Shown here piece after piece: positions 1-5,889 of a stretch of 12,409 nucleotides of DNA (its first letter is position 1; each line of letters opens with the position of its first letter). The stretch comes from CAZVEE01 sp964625525 (GTDB taxonomy: Bacteria; Pseudomonadota; Alphaproteobacteria; JAJFIK01): assembly GCA_964625525.1 (NCBI GenBank), contig CAZVEE010000097.1, positions 1-12,409 on the forward strand, read 5' to 3'. The notes under the pieces were generated by a model. It saw only the letters and a program-made list of their open reading frames with translations. It did not search any database and was not told the DNA's origin. A program made the position numbers and the translations under genes.

Positions 1-412
1 CCACCATCTGGCTCACGGTCTGGCTCTCAATGGGCAGGCCCGTGGCGGGGGAGTAAGGCACGCCAATGCGGGCCCATAAGAGGCGCATATAGTCGTAGAT
101 TTCCGTCACGGTACCGACCGTGGACCGGGGATTGCGCGAGGTCGTTTTCTGCTCGATGGAAATGGCCGGGGAGAGGCCCTCAATGGAATCCACATCCGGC
201 TTTTGCATCAATTCCAGGAACTGGCGCGCATAGGCCGACAGGCGTTCCACATAGCGCCGCTGACCCTCCGCATAGATCGTATCGAAGGCGAGCGAGGATT
301 TGCCCGAGCCCGACAGGCCGGTGATGACCACGAGCTGGTCGCGGGGCAGATCAAGCGACACGTTCTTCAGATTGTGCTCGCGCGCGCCGCGGATGCTGAT
401 GTGCTTGTGCAT
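1..412 (-). CDS. uvrA: UvrA, excinuclease ABC subunit A (N-terminal 137 residues, cut by window edge)
   Basis: UvrA is the DNA-damage sensor of nucleotide excision repair: an ABC-type ATPase dimer that loads UvrB at lesions in the cytoplasm. Reading leftward from the ATG at 412, the translation starts MHKHISIRGAREHNLKNV and has the first Walker A loop GLSGSGKSS at residues 32-40, then FDTIYAEGQRRYVERLSAYA and SPAISIEQKTTSRNPRSTVG, which are near-invariant UvrA signatures. The frame stays open to the window edge; the family is about 950 residues, so some 85% of the gene lies outside. It is divergent from ssb, as in many proteobacteria. A LexA box 64 bp upstream of the start indicates SOS induction. 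Identification is essentially certain. Confidence 0.97.
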   Translation of the reverse strand, partial: MHKHISIRGAREHNLKNVSLDLPRDQLVVITGLSGSGKSSLAFDTIYAEGQRRYVERLSAYARQFLELMQKPDVDSIEGLSPAISIEQKTTSRNPRSTVGTVTEIYDYMRLLWARIGVPYSPATGLPIESQTVSQMV

Positions 413-759
413 GAAAACGCCTCGGGCCGAACCGCTATAGGGTGTTGACTTCGCGCCGAGTTCGCGCGAAGGTCGGAACATAAAGTGAACATGCAGGGGA
501 GTCGCCGCATTGGCAAGGGCGCCGGTCTGCCACCGCCAATGTATCTCGCCATACCCCCTTTGACGAGGGGGCGGGGCAAGACTGGTGACACAGCGGCCAA
601 GCCATGAGGGAGTGTGTTAAGGAATTCTTTACGGTGGCGTCGACTCGGCGGAGACTGGCGCTCCAGCAGTGTGCCGCTTGAGGCCTGCGGGGTAACCCGC
701 CAAGGGCCCCGCGCACGCGGTAAGGTCGAGACGGATTTCAAAACAGGGCAGGGCAGACG
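413..759. other. uvrA/ssb divergent intergenic region (347 bases)
   Basis: No convincing gene is seen. Besides the SOS box, it holds an 8-bp inverted repeat (CTTCGCGC at 449-456, GCGCGAAG at 464-471) between the box and uvrA. A good alphaproteobacterial -35 hexamer TTGACG lies at 560-565, but no clear -10 follows it at proper spacing. A small hairpin at 687-700 has a GCGGG/CCCGC stem closed by a GTAA (GNRA-type) loop and would lie in the ssb leader. Open frames here run antisense and show no family features. Confidence 0.5.
476..490 (-). promoter_or_regulatory. LexA (SOS) box, GTTC-N7-GTTC, upstream of uvrA
   Basis: On the plus strand this reads GAAC-ATAAAGT-GAAC, so on the uvrA strand it is GTTC-ACTTTAT-GTTC. 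That is exactly the direct-repeat operator bound by alphaproteobacterial LexA, which differs from the CTGT-N8-ACAG palindrome of enterobacteria. It lies 64 bp upstream of the uvrA start, where it would repress a uvrA promoter. It is about 270 bp from ssb, so an effect on ssb is possible but less likely. The match is seen directly; LexA binding is inferred. Confidence 0.8.
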
Positions 760-1263
760 ATGGCAGGCAGTGTCAACAAAGTGATTCTGGTGGGCAATCT
801 GGGGGCAGATCCGGATGTGCGCTACACCCAAGACAATCGGCCCATCGTTAATCTGTCGCTCGCCACATCCGAGAACTGGCGCGACAAGAACTCGGGCGAA
901 CGGCGCGAAAAGACCGAGTGGCACCGGGTGGTGATCTTCTCGGAAGGGCTGGCCAAAGTGGCGCAGCAATATCTGAAGAAGGGCTCCAAAGTCTATGTGG
1001 AGGGCCAGCTACAGACCCGAAAATGGCAGGATCAGGAGGGCCGCGACCGCTACTCCACCGAAGTGGTGCTGCAAGGGTTTAACGGCACGCTGACCATGTT
1101 GGATGGGCGCTCTGGTGGGGCCGAACAAGGCTTTGGCGGGGGCGAATCCTACGGCGGTGGCGGGCGCGACGGCGGCGGCATGAGCGACAGTGGTCCGCGC
1201 GGGGGCAGCGGTGGCCAGAATTTCGGAGGCGGCGGCGACTTGGACGACGAGATCCCCTTCTAA
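760..1263 (+). CDS. ssb: Single-stranded DNA-binding protein SSB
   Basis: SSB coats single-stranded DNA during replication, recombination and repair and recruits partner enzymes. The 167-residue protein begins MAGSVNKVILVGNLGADPDVRY and continues through an OB-fold to about residue 113 (WHRVVIFSEGLAKVAQQYLKKGSKVYVEGQL, split here over residues 54-84, is the typical core). A glycine-rich, low-complexity linker covers about 118-159. It ends with the acidic tip DLDDEIPF (160-167), the conserved hook that binds RecO, exonuclease I, PriA and other partners. Length and order match the tetrameric bacterial SSB family. The start is the first ATG giving the conserved N-terminus; its ribosome-binding site is weak (an AGGGCAG stretch). 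Divergent from uvrA and convergent with the channel gene. Confidence 0.97.
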   Translation: MAGSVNKVILVGNLGADPDVRYTQDNRPIVNLSLATSENWRDKNSGERREKTEWHRVVIFSEGLAKVAQQYLKKGSKVYVEGQLQTRKWQDQEGRDRYSTEVVLQGFNGTLTMLDGRSGGAEQGFGGGESYGGGGRDGGGMSDSGPRGGSGGQNFGGGGDLDDEIPF

Positions 1264-1295
1264 GCGTCTCGACCCCGTGTCAGCAGCGGCGGGTG

Positions 1296-2060
1296 TCAGG
1301 AGCGGCGGTCCAGCCGCTCCACTTGCGCGCGCAAGGCTTTGAGTTCGGCCAGGATGGCATCCTGGCCGGCCCGGTCTGCCTGGCGCGCGCGGGTATCGTC
1401 TTCCATCGCCCCGACAATGATCGCCACGAACAGATTCAGCATGGTCAAGGTGCCTATGAAAATGTAGGCGACGAAGAAGATCCACGCATAAGGATAAACG
1501 GCCAGCGTGGCGCGCGCGACCTCCGGCCAGCCCTCCAAGGTCATCACCTGGAACAGGGTGAACATGGAGGTGAAGAGGTCACCAAACAGCTTCGGCACGC
1601 CCGGCGCGAACAGTTTGGTGGCGATCACCGATGCCACGAAGAGGATGATCAGCAGGATGCCCGCCACCGAGGTCACCCCCGGCAGCGCGCCCAACAAGGC
1701 TGAAATGACCCGGCGCAGGGATGGGAAGGCGTTGAGCATCCGCATGACGCGGAAAACCCGGAACGCGCGCAAGGCCGAGAGCCCCACCAGACTCGACAGG
1801 GACGCGGCCACGACCACAAAGTCAAAAATCGACCAGCCATCACGGAAGAAAGAGCGGCCATAAGCCACCAGGCGCAAGGCGATTTCCGCGACGAAGATCC
1901 ACAGAATCACCGAGTCCACGACCGCGAGCCACGGGCCGTACACATCGTTGACGGCCGGGATTGTCTGCAATCCCAGCACGATCGCGTTGAGAACGATGAG
2001 GATGGTGACCGTCGTCGTAAACGCCGGCCGGTCCACCAGTGCCCTAATCTGCTCGCGCAT
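1296..2060 (-). CDS. Single-domain voltage-gated cation channel (NaChBac/BacNav family), TLEGWPE filter
   Basis: This 254-residue protein has the six-helix layout of one domain of a voltage-gated sodium/calcium channel and should act as an inner-membrane homotetramer. Approximate segments: S1 17-35, S2 44-66, S3 76-94, S4 95-110 with Arg at 98, 101, 104 and 107 (every third residue, the voltage sensor), S5 127-149, pore helix 163-175, filter T174-L-E-G-W-P-E180, S6 188-216, then a cytoplasmic heptad-like helix 225-252 (AILAELKALRAQVERL), as in the C-terminal coiled coil of BacNav channels. The filter differs from the sodium type TLESW by Gly at the fourth position and adds Glu at the seventh, which suggests calcium permeability (inference). 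The ATG at 2060 is chosen over one 14 codons upstream because only it has a good ribosome-binding site. It lies downstream of a small exported protein on the same strand. Confidence 0.9.
   Translation of the reverse strand: MREQIRALVDRPAFTTTVTILIVLNAIVLGLQTIPAVNDVYGPWLAVVDSVILWIFVAEIALRLVAYGRSFFRDGWSIFDFVVVAASLSSLVGLSALRAFRVFRVMRMLNAFPSLRRVISALLGALPGVTSVAGILLIILFVASVIATKLFAPGVPKLFGDLFTSMFTLFQVMTLEGWPEVARATLAVYPYAWIFFVAYIFIGTLTMLNLFVAIIVGAMEDDTRARQADRAGQDAILAELKALRAQVERLDRRS
1299..1320. terminator. GC-rich hairpin after ssb, possible terminator without a T-tract
   Basis: GGAGCGGC (1299-1306) pairs perfectly with GCCGCTCC (1313-1320) around a 6-base loop, 36 bases beyond the ssb stop. It lies within the last codons of the convergent channel gene. 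No run of T follows, so it is a poor classical intrinsic terminator, and part of the symmetry may be a by-product of the coding sequence (ERLDRRS). Confidence 0.35.
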
Positions 2061-2068
2061 CCTCCGCC

Positions 2069-2074
2069 CCTCCC
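2069..2074 (-). promoter_or_regulatory. Ribosome-binding site fixing the channel start
   Basis: On the minus strand GGGAGG lies 8 bases before the ATG at 2060. The upstream in-frame ATG at 2102 has no Shine-Dalgarno-like sequence in front of it, so the shorter 254-residue product is preferred. Confidence 0.65.
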
Positions 2075-2148
2075 TGGCCTCATGCCCCAGGCTGCTTAGC
2101 ATAGATGCTCAAACAGCCCAGCGCAGGAGGGAGCACGCGAGACCAACG

Positions 2149-2595
2149 TCACCTTCCGAAAACGCCAACGCCGTAATAGCAATAAGACGCGTCACAGTTG
2201 TACATCTTCGTTTCGATGCGCAGGCGATCATTGGCGGTCGGTGTGATCGTGACGATGGGAATGTCGTCGTCCAGGATGTCCTGGGCGATCTTCTGGCCGC
2301 TGCTGTTGTAGACAAAAATGTCCACATCATTGCAGTCCGTGTCGCAAACGCTGAAGATTTGATAGGTTGTACCCACCGTGACATCGAACGTGGTGGTATC
2401 GCTCTGGCTCGGCCGAATGGTGTCGATGTGAGAGGCTTTATAAGCGAACCCCTCAGACACCATCATGGCACCGGCGTGCATGATCTGCGCTTGGATCTGA
2501 TTGCGATACTCCTCTGACGTCTGAGCCGTCGCCGTCCCGGCTGCGAAAACAGTCGCGAGCGCCGCCAGGCCCGCAAGGCTATGCCTAATCGTCAT
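2149..2595 (-). CDS. Small exported protein with PPC-like beta-sandwich domain
   Basis: A 148-residue protein with a clear signal peptide: basic start (MTIRHS), hydrophobic stretch to about residue 20, and an ATA-Q type cleavage site near residue 24. A helical stretch (about 27-55) is followed by a beta-rich region (about 66-146) with the pattern of a bacterial pre-peptidase C-terminal (PPC-like) domain: FDVTVGTTYQIFSV, NDVDIFVYNSSGQ, then NDRLRIETKMYN and YYGVGVF. Two close cysteine pairs (84/88 and 134/139) could form disulfides in the periplasm. No catalytic motif is seen, so a binding or structural role is more likely than enzymatic activity. AGGGGG lies 5 bases before the ATG. It sits 88 bp upstream of the channel gene on the same strand and may be cotranscribed with it. 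The exact family is not recognised. Confidence 0.8.
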   Translation of the reverse strand: MTIRHSLAGLAALATVFAAGTATAQTSEEYRNQIQAQIMHAGAMMVSEGFAYKASHIDTIRPSQSDTTTFDVTVGTTYQIFSVCDTDCNDVDIFVYNSSGQKIAQDILDDDIPIVTITPTANDRLRIETKMYNCDASYCYYGVGVFGR

Positions 2596-2720
2596 GTCAT
2601 CCCCCTGGGGTGTGTGAATACTCGGCCTATGACCAAGCCCTAAGGATGACGTTAACCCAATAAGGCGAGGCAGACAACGCGCTAAACGCTCCGCGGGCTG
2701 CCTAATAGTTGAGCCAAAAG

Positions 2721-2746
2721 CGCCAGAATTTGCACCAATTCTGGCG
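2721..2746. repeat. Perfect 10-bp inverted repeat, operator-like
   Basis: CGCCAGAATT (2721-2730) and AATTCTGGCG (2737-2746) are exact reverse complements around TGCACC. Because the genes on both sides read away from it, it cannot be an ordinary 3'-end terminator. Its position over a possible promoter suggests a binding site for a dimeric regulator; a leader RNA hairpin is the alternative if transcription starts further upstream. Confidence 0.55.
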
Positions 2747-2758
2747 GAATGCTACCTA
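2730..2758 (+). promoter_or_regulatory. Possible gyrA promoter
   Basis: TTGCAC (2730-2735) and TACCTA (2753-2758) are separated by 17 bases. The -10 lies within GCTACCTA, which matches the Caulobacter-type GCTANAWC box at 6 of 8 positions. The -35 falls inside the inverted repeat, so a protein bound there could block transcription. Weak individual matches; inference only. Confidence 0.3.
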
Positions 2759-2885
2759 GTTACTCTGCGAGTCGCGCCTCTTACTTGGCGCCCGCCCGGC
2801 CCGTCCGGCCTCTCCCAAAGATGCATCGCGATGACCGCGTCCGTCCTCAGGGACCGCCCGGACCATTTGAACAGTGTGAGCTTCC

Positions 2886-5714
2886 TTGAGCAGCGACGAT
2901 ATGCCCCCCGACAGCCCCGCAGCGCCGCCTCCTGGCGGCCCCTCGGGAACCGAAATCCGGCCCATCGCCATCGAAGACGAGATGCGCCGCTCTTATCTCG
3001 ATTACGCCATGAGCGTGATCGTGGCCCGCGCGCTTCCCGATGCGCGCGACGGGCTCAAGCCGGTGCACCGGCGCATCCTCTACTCCATGCATGAAAACGG
3101 CTATGAGTGGAACAAGCCCTACCGCAAATGCGCGCGCGTGGTGGGGGATGTTATGGGTAAGTATCACCCCCATGGCGACCAGGCGATTTATGATGCCCTG
3201 GTGCGGATGGCGCAGGATTTTTCCATGCGCCTGCCGCTTCTTGACGGGCAAGGCAATTTCGGCTCGGTGGACGGCGATAAACCAGCGGCCATGCGCTACA
3301 CCGAGGTGCGTCTGGGCAAACCGGCCCATGCGCTGCTCGAAGACATCGACAAGAACACGGTCGATTTTCAGGACAATTACGACAATACAGAGCGTGAACC
3401 CGCCGTCTTGCCCGCCCGCTTTCCGAACCTGTTGGTCAATGGGGCGGGCGGCATCGCCGTCGGCATGGCGACGAATATTCCGCCTCACAATCTGGGTGAA
3501 GTGGCCGATGCCTGTGTCGCGCTGATCGAGGATCCGGAGATTTCCGACGAGGCGTTGCTGGAGATTGTACCGGGTCCGGACTTTCCCACCGGTGGCATGA
3601 TCCTCGGGCGTGGTGGTGCACGCGCTGCGCTCCTGCGCGGGCGAGGCTCTGTCCTGATGCGCAGCCGTGTGCATACAGAGGAAATCCGTAAGGATCGTGA
3701 GGCGCTGATCGTCACCGAGATTCCCTATCAGGTGAACAAGGCCTCGATGATCGAAAAGATGGCCGAGTTGCAGCGCGCCAAGCGCATCGACGGCATCGCC
3801 GATATTCGCGACGAGTCAAACCGCGAGGGCATGCGTGTCGTCATCGAGTTGAAGCGCGACGCCATGGCGGATGTGGTGCTGAACCAGCTTTACCGTTACT
3901 CGCCACTGCAAACGAGCTTTGGCGTGAACATGCTGGCGCTCAATGGCGGGCGGCCGGAAATGATGACCCTGCGCGGGCTTTTGGAGGCGTTTATCGCCTT
4001 TCGCGAGGAAGTCGTCACCCGGCGGACGAAATTTGAATTGGCTAAGGCGCGCGACCGGGCCCATGTGCTTGTAGGCCTTGCCATCGCGGTCGCCAATATT
4101 GATGAGGTCATTCACCTGATCCGCACCGCGCCCAATCCGGCGACCGCGCGCGAGCGGCTGTTGGAACGGCGTTGGCCGGCGGCGGATGTGGAACCGCTGT
4201 TGCGGCTCATTTCCGACCCGCGCTCGCAATTGGACGAGGACGGCACAATCCGGCTGTCGGACCCGCAGGCGCGCGCCATTCTCGATCTTCGGCTGCAACG
4301 GCTGACGGCCTTGGGGCGCGAGGAGATTGACGAAGAACTGAAAGACCTTGCGGTCCGCATTGAGGAGTATCTGGAGATCCTCCGTTCTCGGATCAGGCTT
4401 CTGGAAATTATCCGTGAAGAGCTGACCACTGTGCGTGACGAATTCGCCACGCCCCGGCGTACCGAGATCATCGAAGCCGATCTGGATGTGGATGACGAAG
4501 ACCTCATCCAGAAAGAAGACTGTGTGGTGACGGTGACCCATACCGGCTATATCAAGCGGGTGCCGCTCTCCATCTACCGGCCCCAGCGGCGCGGCGGCAA
4601 GGGCCGCTCGGGCATGGCCACCAAGGACGAAGATTTCGTCACCCGGGTTTTCGTGGCGAACACCCATACCCCGGTGCTGTTCTTCTCCTCCACCGGCATG
4701 GTCTACCGGATGAAGGTCTACAAGCTGCCCGAGGGGACACCCCAGGCGCGCGGCAAGGCCATGGTGAACTTGCTGCCGCTTCAAGACGGGGAGTGGATCA
4801 CGACGGTGCTGCCGCTTCCGGAAGACAGCGTGGCCAAGGAGCGGCTGTTCCTGCTTTTCGCCACGCGGTCGGGCAATGTGCGCCGCAACGCCATCGAGGA
4901 TTTCGAGCGTATCAACGCCAATGGCAAGATCGCCATGAAGCTTGATGAGGGCGATGGCATCGTGACGGTCCGTCTGGGGACGGAAGATGACGATATCTTA
5001 CTATCGTCGAAGAATGGCAAATCTATTCGCTTCCGGGTCACCGATGTGCGCGTCTTCAAGGGACGGGAATCCACAGGCGTGCGGGGGATTCGTTTGGGAG
5101 CAGATGATGAGCTTGTGTCCATGGCGGTGCTGCGCCACACGCCGGTGACGCCGGCGGAAGCGCGCGCTTATCTGCGACAATCCTCGGCGGTGCGCCGGGC
5201 GGCGTCGGGCGAGGAAGCGCCGGTGGCGGAAGATCCTATTCTCGACGAAGCCGGCGATGAGGGCACGGAAGAAGCAAGCCTGAGCGCGGAACGGTATGCG
5301 GAGCTAGGCGCGGGCGAGCAACTCGTGTTGACCGTGACTGAAAACGGCTATGGCAAGCGCACCTCAGCCTATGAGTACCGGACCATGGGCCGGGGCGGGC
5401 AGGGCGTTGTGGCCATCACGATCAATCAGCGTAATGGCGGTGTGGTGGCGTCCTTCCCCGTGGAAGACAGCGACCAGATCATGTTGGTGACCAATGGCGG
5501 GCAGCTCATTCGCTGTCCGGTGGATGATGTGCGCATTGCGGCGCGCAACACGCAAGGGGTGACCATCTTCCGCACCGCCGAGGACGAGCAGGTGGTGTCG
5601 GTGGAACATCTGGCCGACACAGGCGAGGAGGACAGTGGCGATGAGGGCGGTGGCGATGAGGGCGGTGGCGATGAGGGCGGTGACGAACCAGGCGCCCAAG
5701 CCGATGACGCCTAA
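2886..5714 (+). CDS. gyrA: DNA gyrase subunit A
   Basis: GyrA cuts and rejoins DNA in the A2B2 gyrase complex that introduces negative supercoils. The N-terminal breakage-reunion domain includes the quinolone region GKYHPHGDQAIYD (91-103) and the catalytic tyrosine in MRYTEVRL (Tyr138). The C-terminal beta-pinwheel has the GyrA box QRRGGKG at 567-573, required for DNA wrapping; this and the SVDGD/NIPPHN context separate it from ParC. At 942 residues it is longer than the roughly 875 of E. coli because of a 55-residue acidic/Ala-rich segment in the pinwheel (about 752-807) and an acidic glycine-rich tail from about 911 with three GDEGG repeats. An in-frame stop at 2877 limits the start to TTG 2886 or ATG 2901; neither has a strong ribosome-binding site. 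The position equivalent to E. coli Ser83 is Gln99. Confidence 0.97.
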   Translation: MSSDDMPPDSPAAPPPGGPSGTEIRPIAIEDEMRRSYLDYAMSVIVARALPDARDGLKPVHRRILYSMHENGYEWNKPYRKCARVVGDVMGKYHPHGDQAIYDALVRMAQDFSMRLPLLDGQGNFGSVDGDKPAAMRYTEVRLGKPAHALLEDIDKNTVDFQDNYDNTEREPAVLPARFPNLLVNGAGGIAVGMATNIPPHNLGEVADACVALIEDPEISDEALLEIVPGPDFPTGGMILGRGGARAALLRGRGSVLMRSRVHTEEIRKDREALIVTEIPYQVNKASMIEKMAELQRAKRIDGIADIRDESNREGMRVVIELKRDAMADVVLNQLYRYSPLQTSFGVNMLALNGGRPEMMTLRGLLEAFIAFREEVVTRRTKFELAKARDRAHVLVGLAIAVANIDEVIHLIRTAPNPATARERLLERRWPAADVEPLLRLISDPRSQLDEDGTIRLSDPQARAILDLRLQRLTALGREEIDEELKDLAVRIEEYLEILRSRIRLLEIIREELTTVRDEFATPRRTEIIEADLDVDDEDLIQKEDCVVTVTHTGYIKRVPLSIYRPQRRGGKGRSGMATKDEDFVTRVFVANTHTPVLFFSSTGMVYRMKVYKLPEGTPQARGKAMVNLLPLQDGEWITTVLPLPEDSVAKERLFLLFATRSGNVRRNAIEDFERINANGKIAMKLDEGDGIVTVRLGTEDDDILLSSKNGKSIRFRVTDVRVFKGRESTGVRGIRLGADDELVSMAVLRHTPVTPAEARAYLRQSSAVRRAASGEEAPVAEDPILDEAGDEGTEEASLSAERYAELGAGEQLVLTVTENGYGKRTSAYEYRTMGRGGQGVVAITINQRNGGVVASFPVEDSDQIMLVTNGGQLIRCPVDDVRIAARNTQGVTIFRTAEDEQVVSVEHLADTGEEDSGDEGGGDEGGGDEGGDEPGAQADDA
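5637..5681 (+). repeat. Three perfect tandem 15-bp repeats in the gyrA tail
   Basis: GGCGATGAGGGCGGT occurs three times without a mismatch (5637-5651, 5652-5666, 5667-5681), each coding for Gly-Asp-Glu-Gly-Gly near the GyrA C-terminus. The unit keeps the reading frame, so copy-number change by slippage would only lengthen or shorten the acidic tail. Confidence 0.9.
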
Positions 5715-5740
5715 TCGGCTCTCTCCTGTGTGGGTCGCGG

Positions 5741-5782
5741 CTTTCCGGGCGGAAAAGGGCACCTGTTTTTCCTAAGAGCGCT
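5741..5782 (-). repeat. Degraded copy of a dispersed palindromic element, after gyrA
   Basis: Read on the minus strand, this stretch matches 12359-12400 at 33 of 42 positions. CTTTCCGGGCGGAAAA (5741-5756) is identical, the central 10 bases differ, and the last 16 differ at two positions. The inner stem GGAAAA/TTTTCC is kept; the outer stem has mismatches. It lies 27 bases after the gyrA stop, typical for intergenic palindromic repeats. Confidence 0.7.
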
Positions 5783-5827
5783 GCAAGCTGTTAGGGCTCG
5801 GCTCGGGATGCCCCCCACCCTGGACGC

Positions 5828-5861
5828 AAAACGCCCCATGGTAATGACCATGGGGCGTTTT
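5828..5861. terminator. Strong bidirectional intrinsic terminator between gyrA and the RTX gene
   Basis: AAAACGCCCCATGGT (5828-5842) pairs perfectly with ACCATGGGGCGTTTT (5847-5861): a 15-bp stem with loop AATG. The T-run on the plus strand and the matching A-run on the other side let it work in both directions, ending gyrA from the left and the convergent RTX-type gene (stop at 5890) from the right. Confidence 0.92.
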
Positions 5862-5889
5862 CTTTACCGCGCGCGTGACCGGCGCCGGA

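Larger units (their letters stand above)
2596..2885. other. Divergent intergenic region before gyrA (290 bases)
   Basis: No gene is seen between the exported-protein gene (leftward) and gyrA (rightward). The main structure is a perfect inverted repeat at 2721-2746 overlapping a possible gyrA promoter. A weaker hairpin is formed by GCGCC (2774-2778) and GGCGC (2787-2791). If the promoter call is right, gyrA has a leader of about 120 bases. Confidence 0.5.

Noticed and set aside
560..565. TTGACG as a -35 for ssb
   Set aside because: No acceptable -10 occurs at 16-18 bases, nor a GCTANAWC-like box at 10-14 bases, so no promoter is called.
367..969. 200-codon minus-strand frame across the uvrA/ssb gap
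   Set aside because: It overlaps the start of both uvrA and ssb and crosses the SOS box; composition is that of a chance frame.
1754..1763. GGAAAACCCG in the channel gene as a further copy of the palindromic element
   Set aside because: Only a short stretch matches, and the second arm and loop are absent; it is coding sequence.
2061..2102. Longer channel start at ATG 2102
   Set aside because: No Shine-Dalgarno sequence precedes it, while GGGAGG sits 8 bases before the ATG at 2060.
3816..4784. 322-codon open frame antisense to gyrA
   Set aside because: It has low-complexity, His/Arg/Gly-rich content without recognisable domains, and the opposite strand is unmistakably gyrA.
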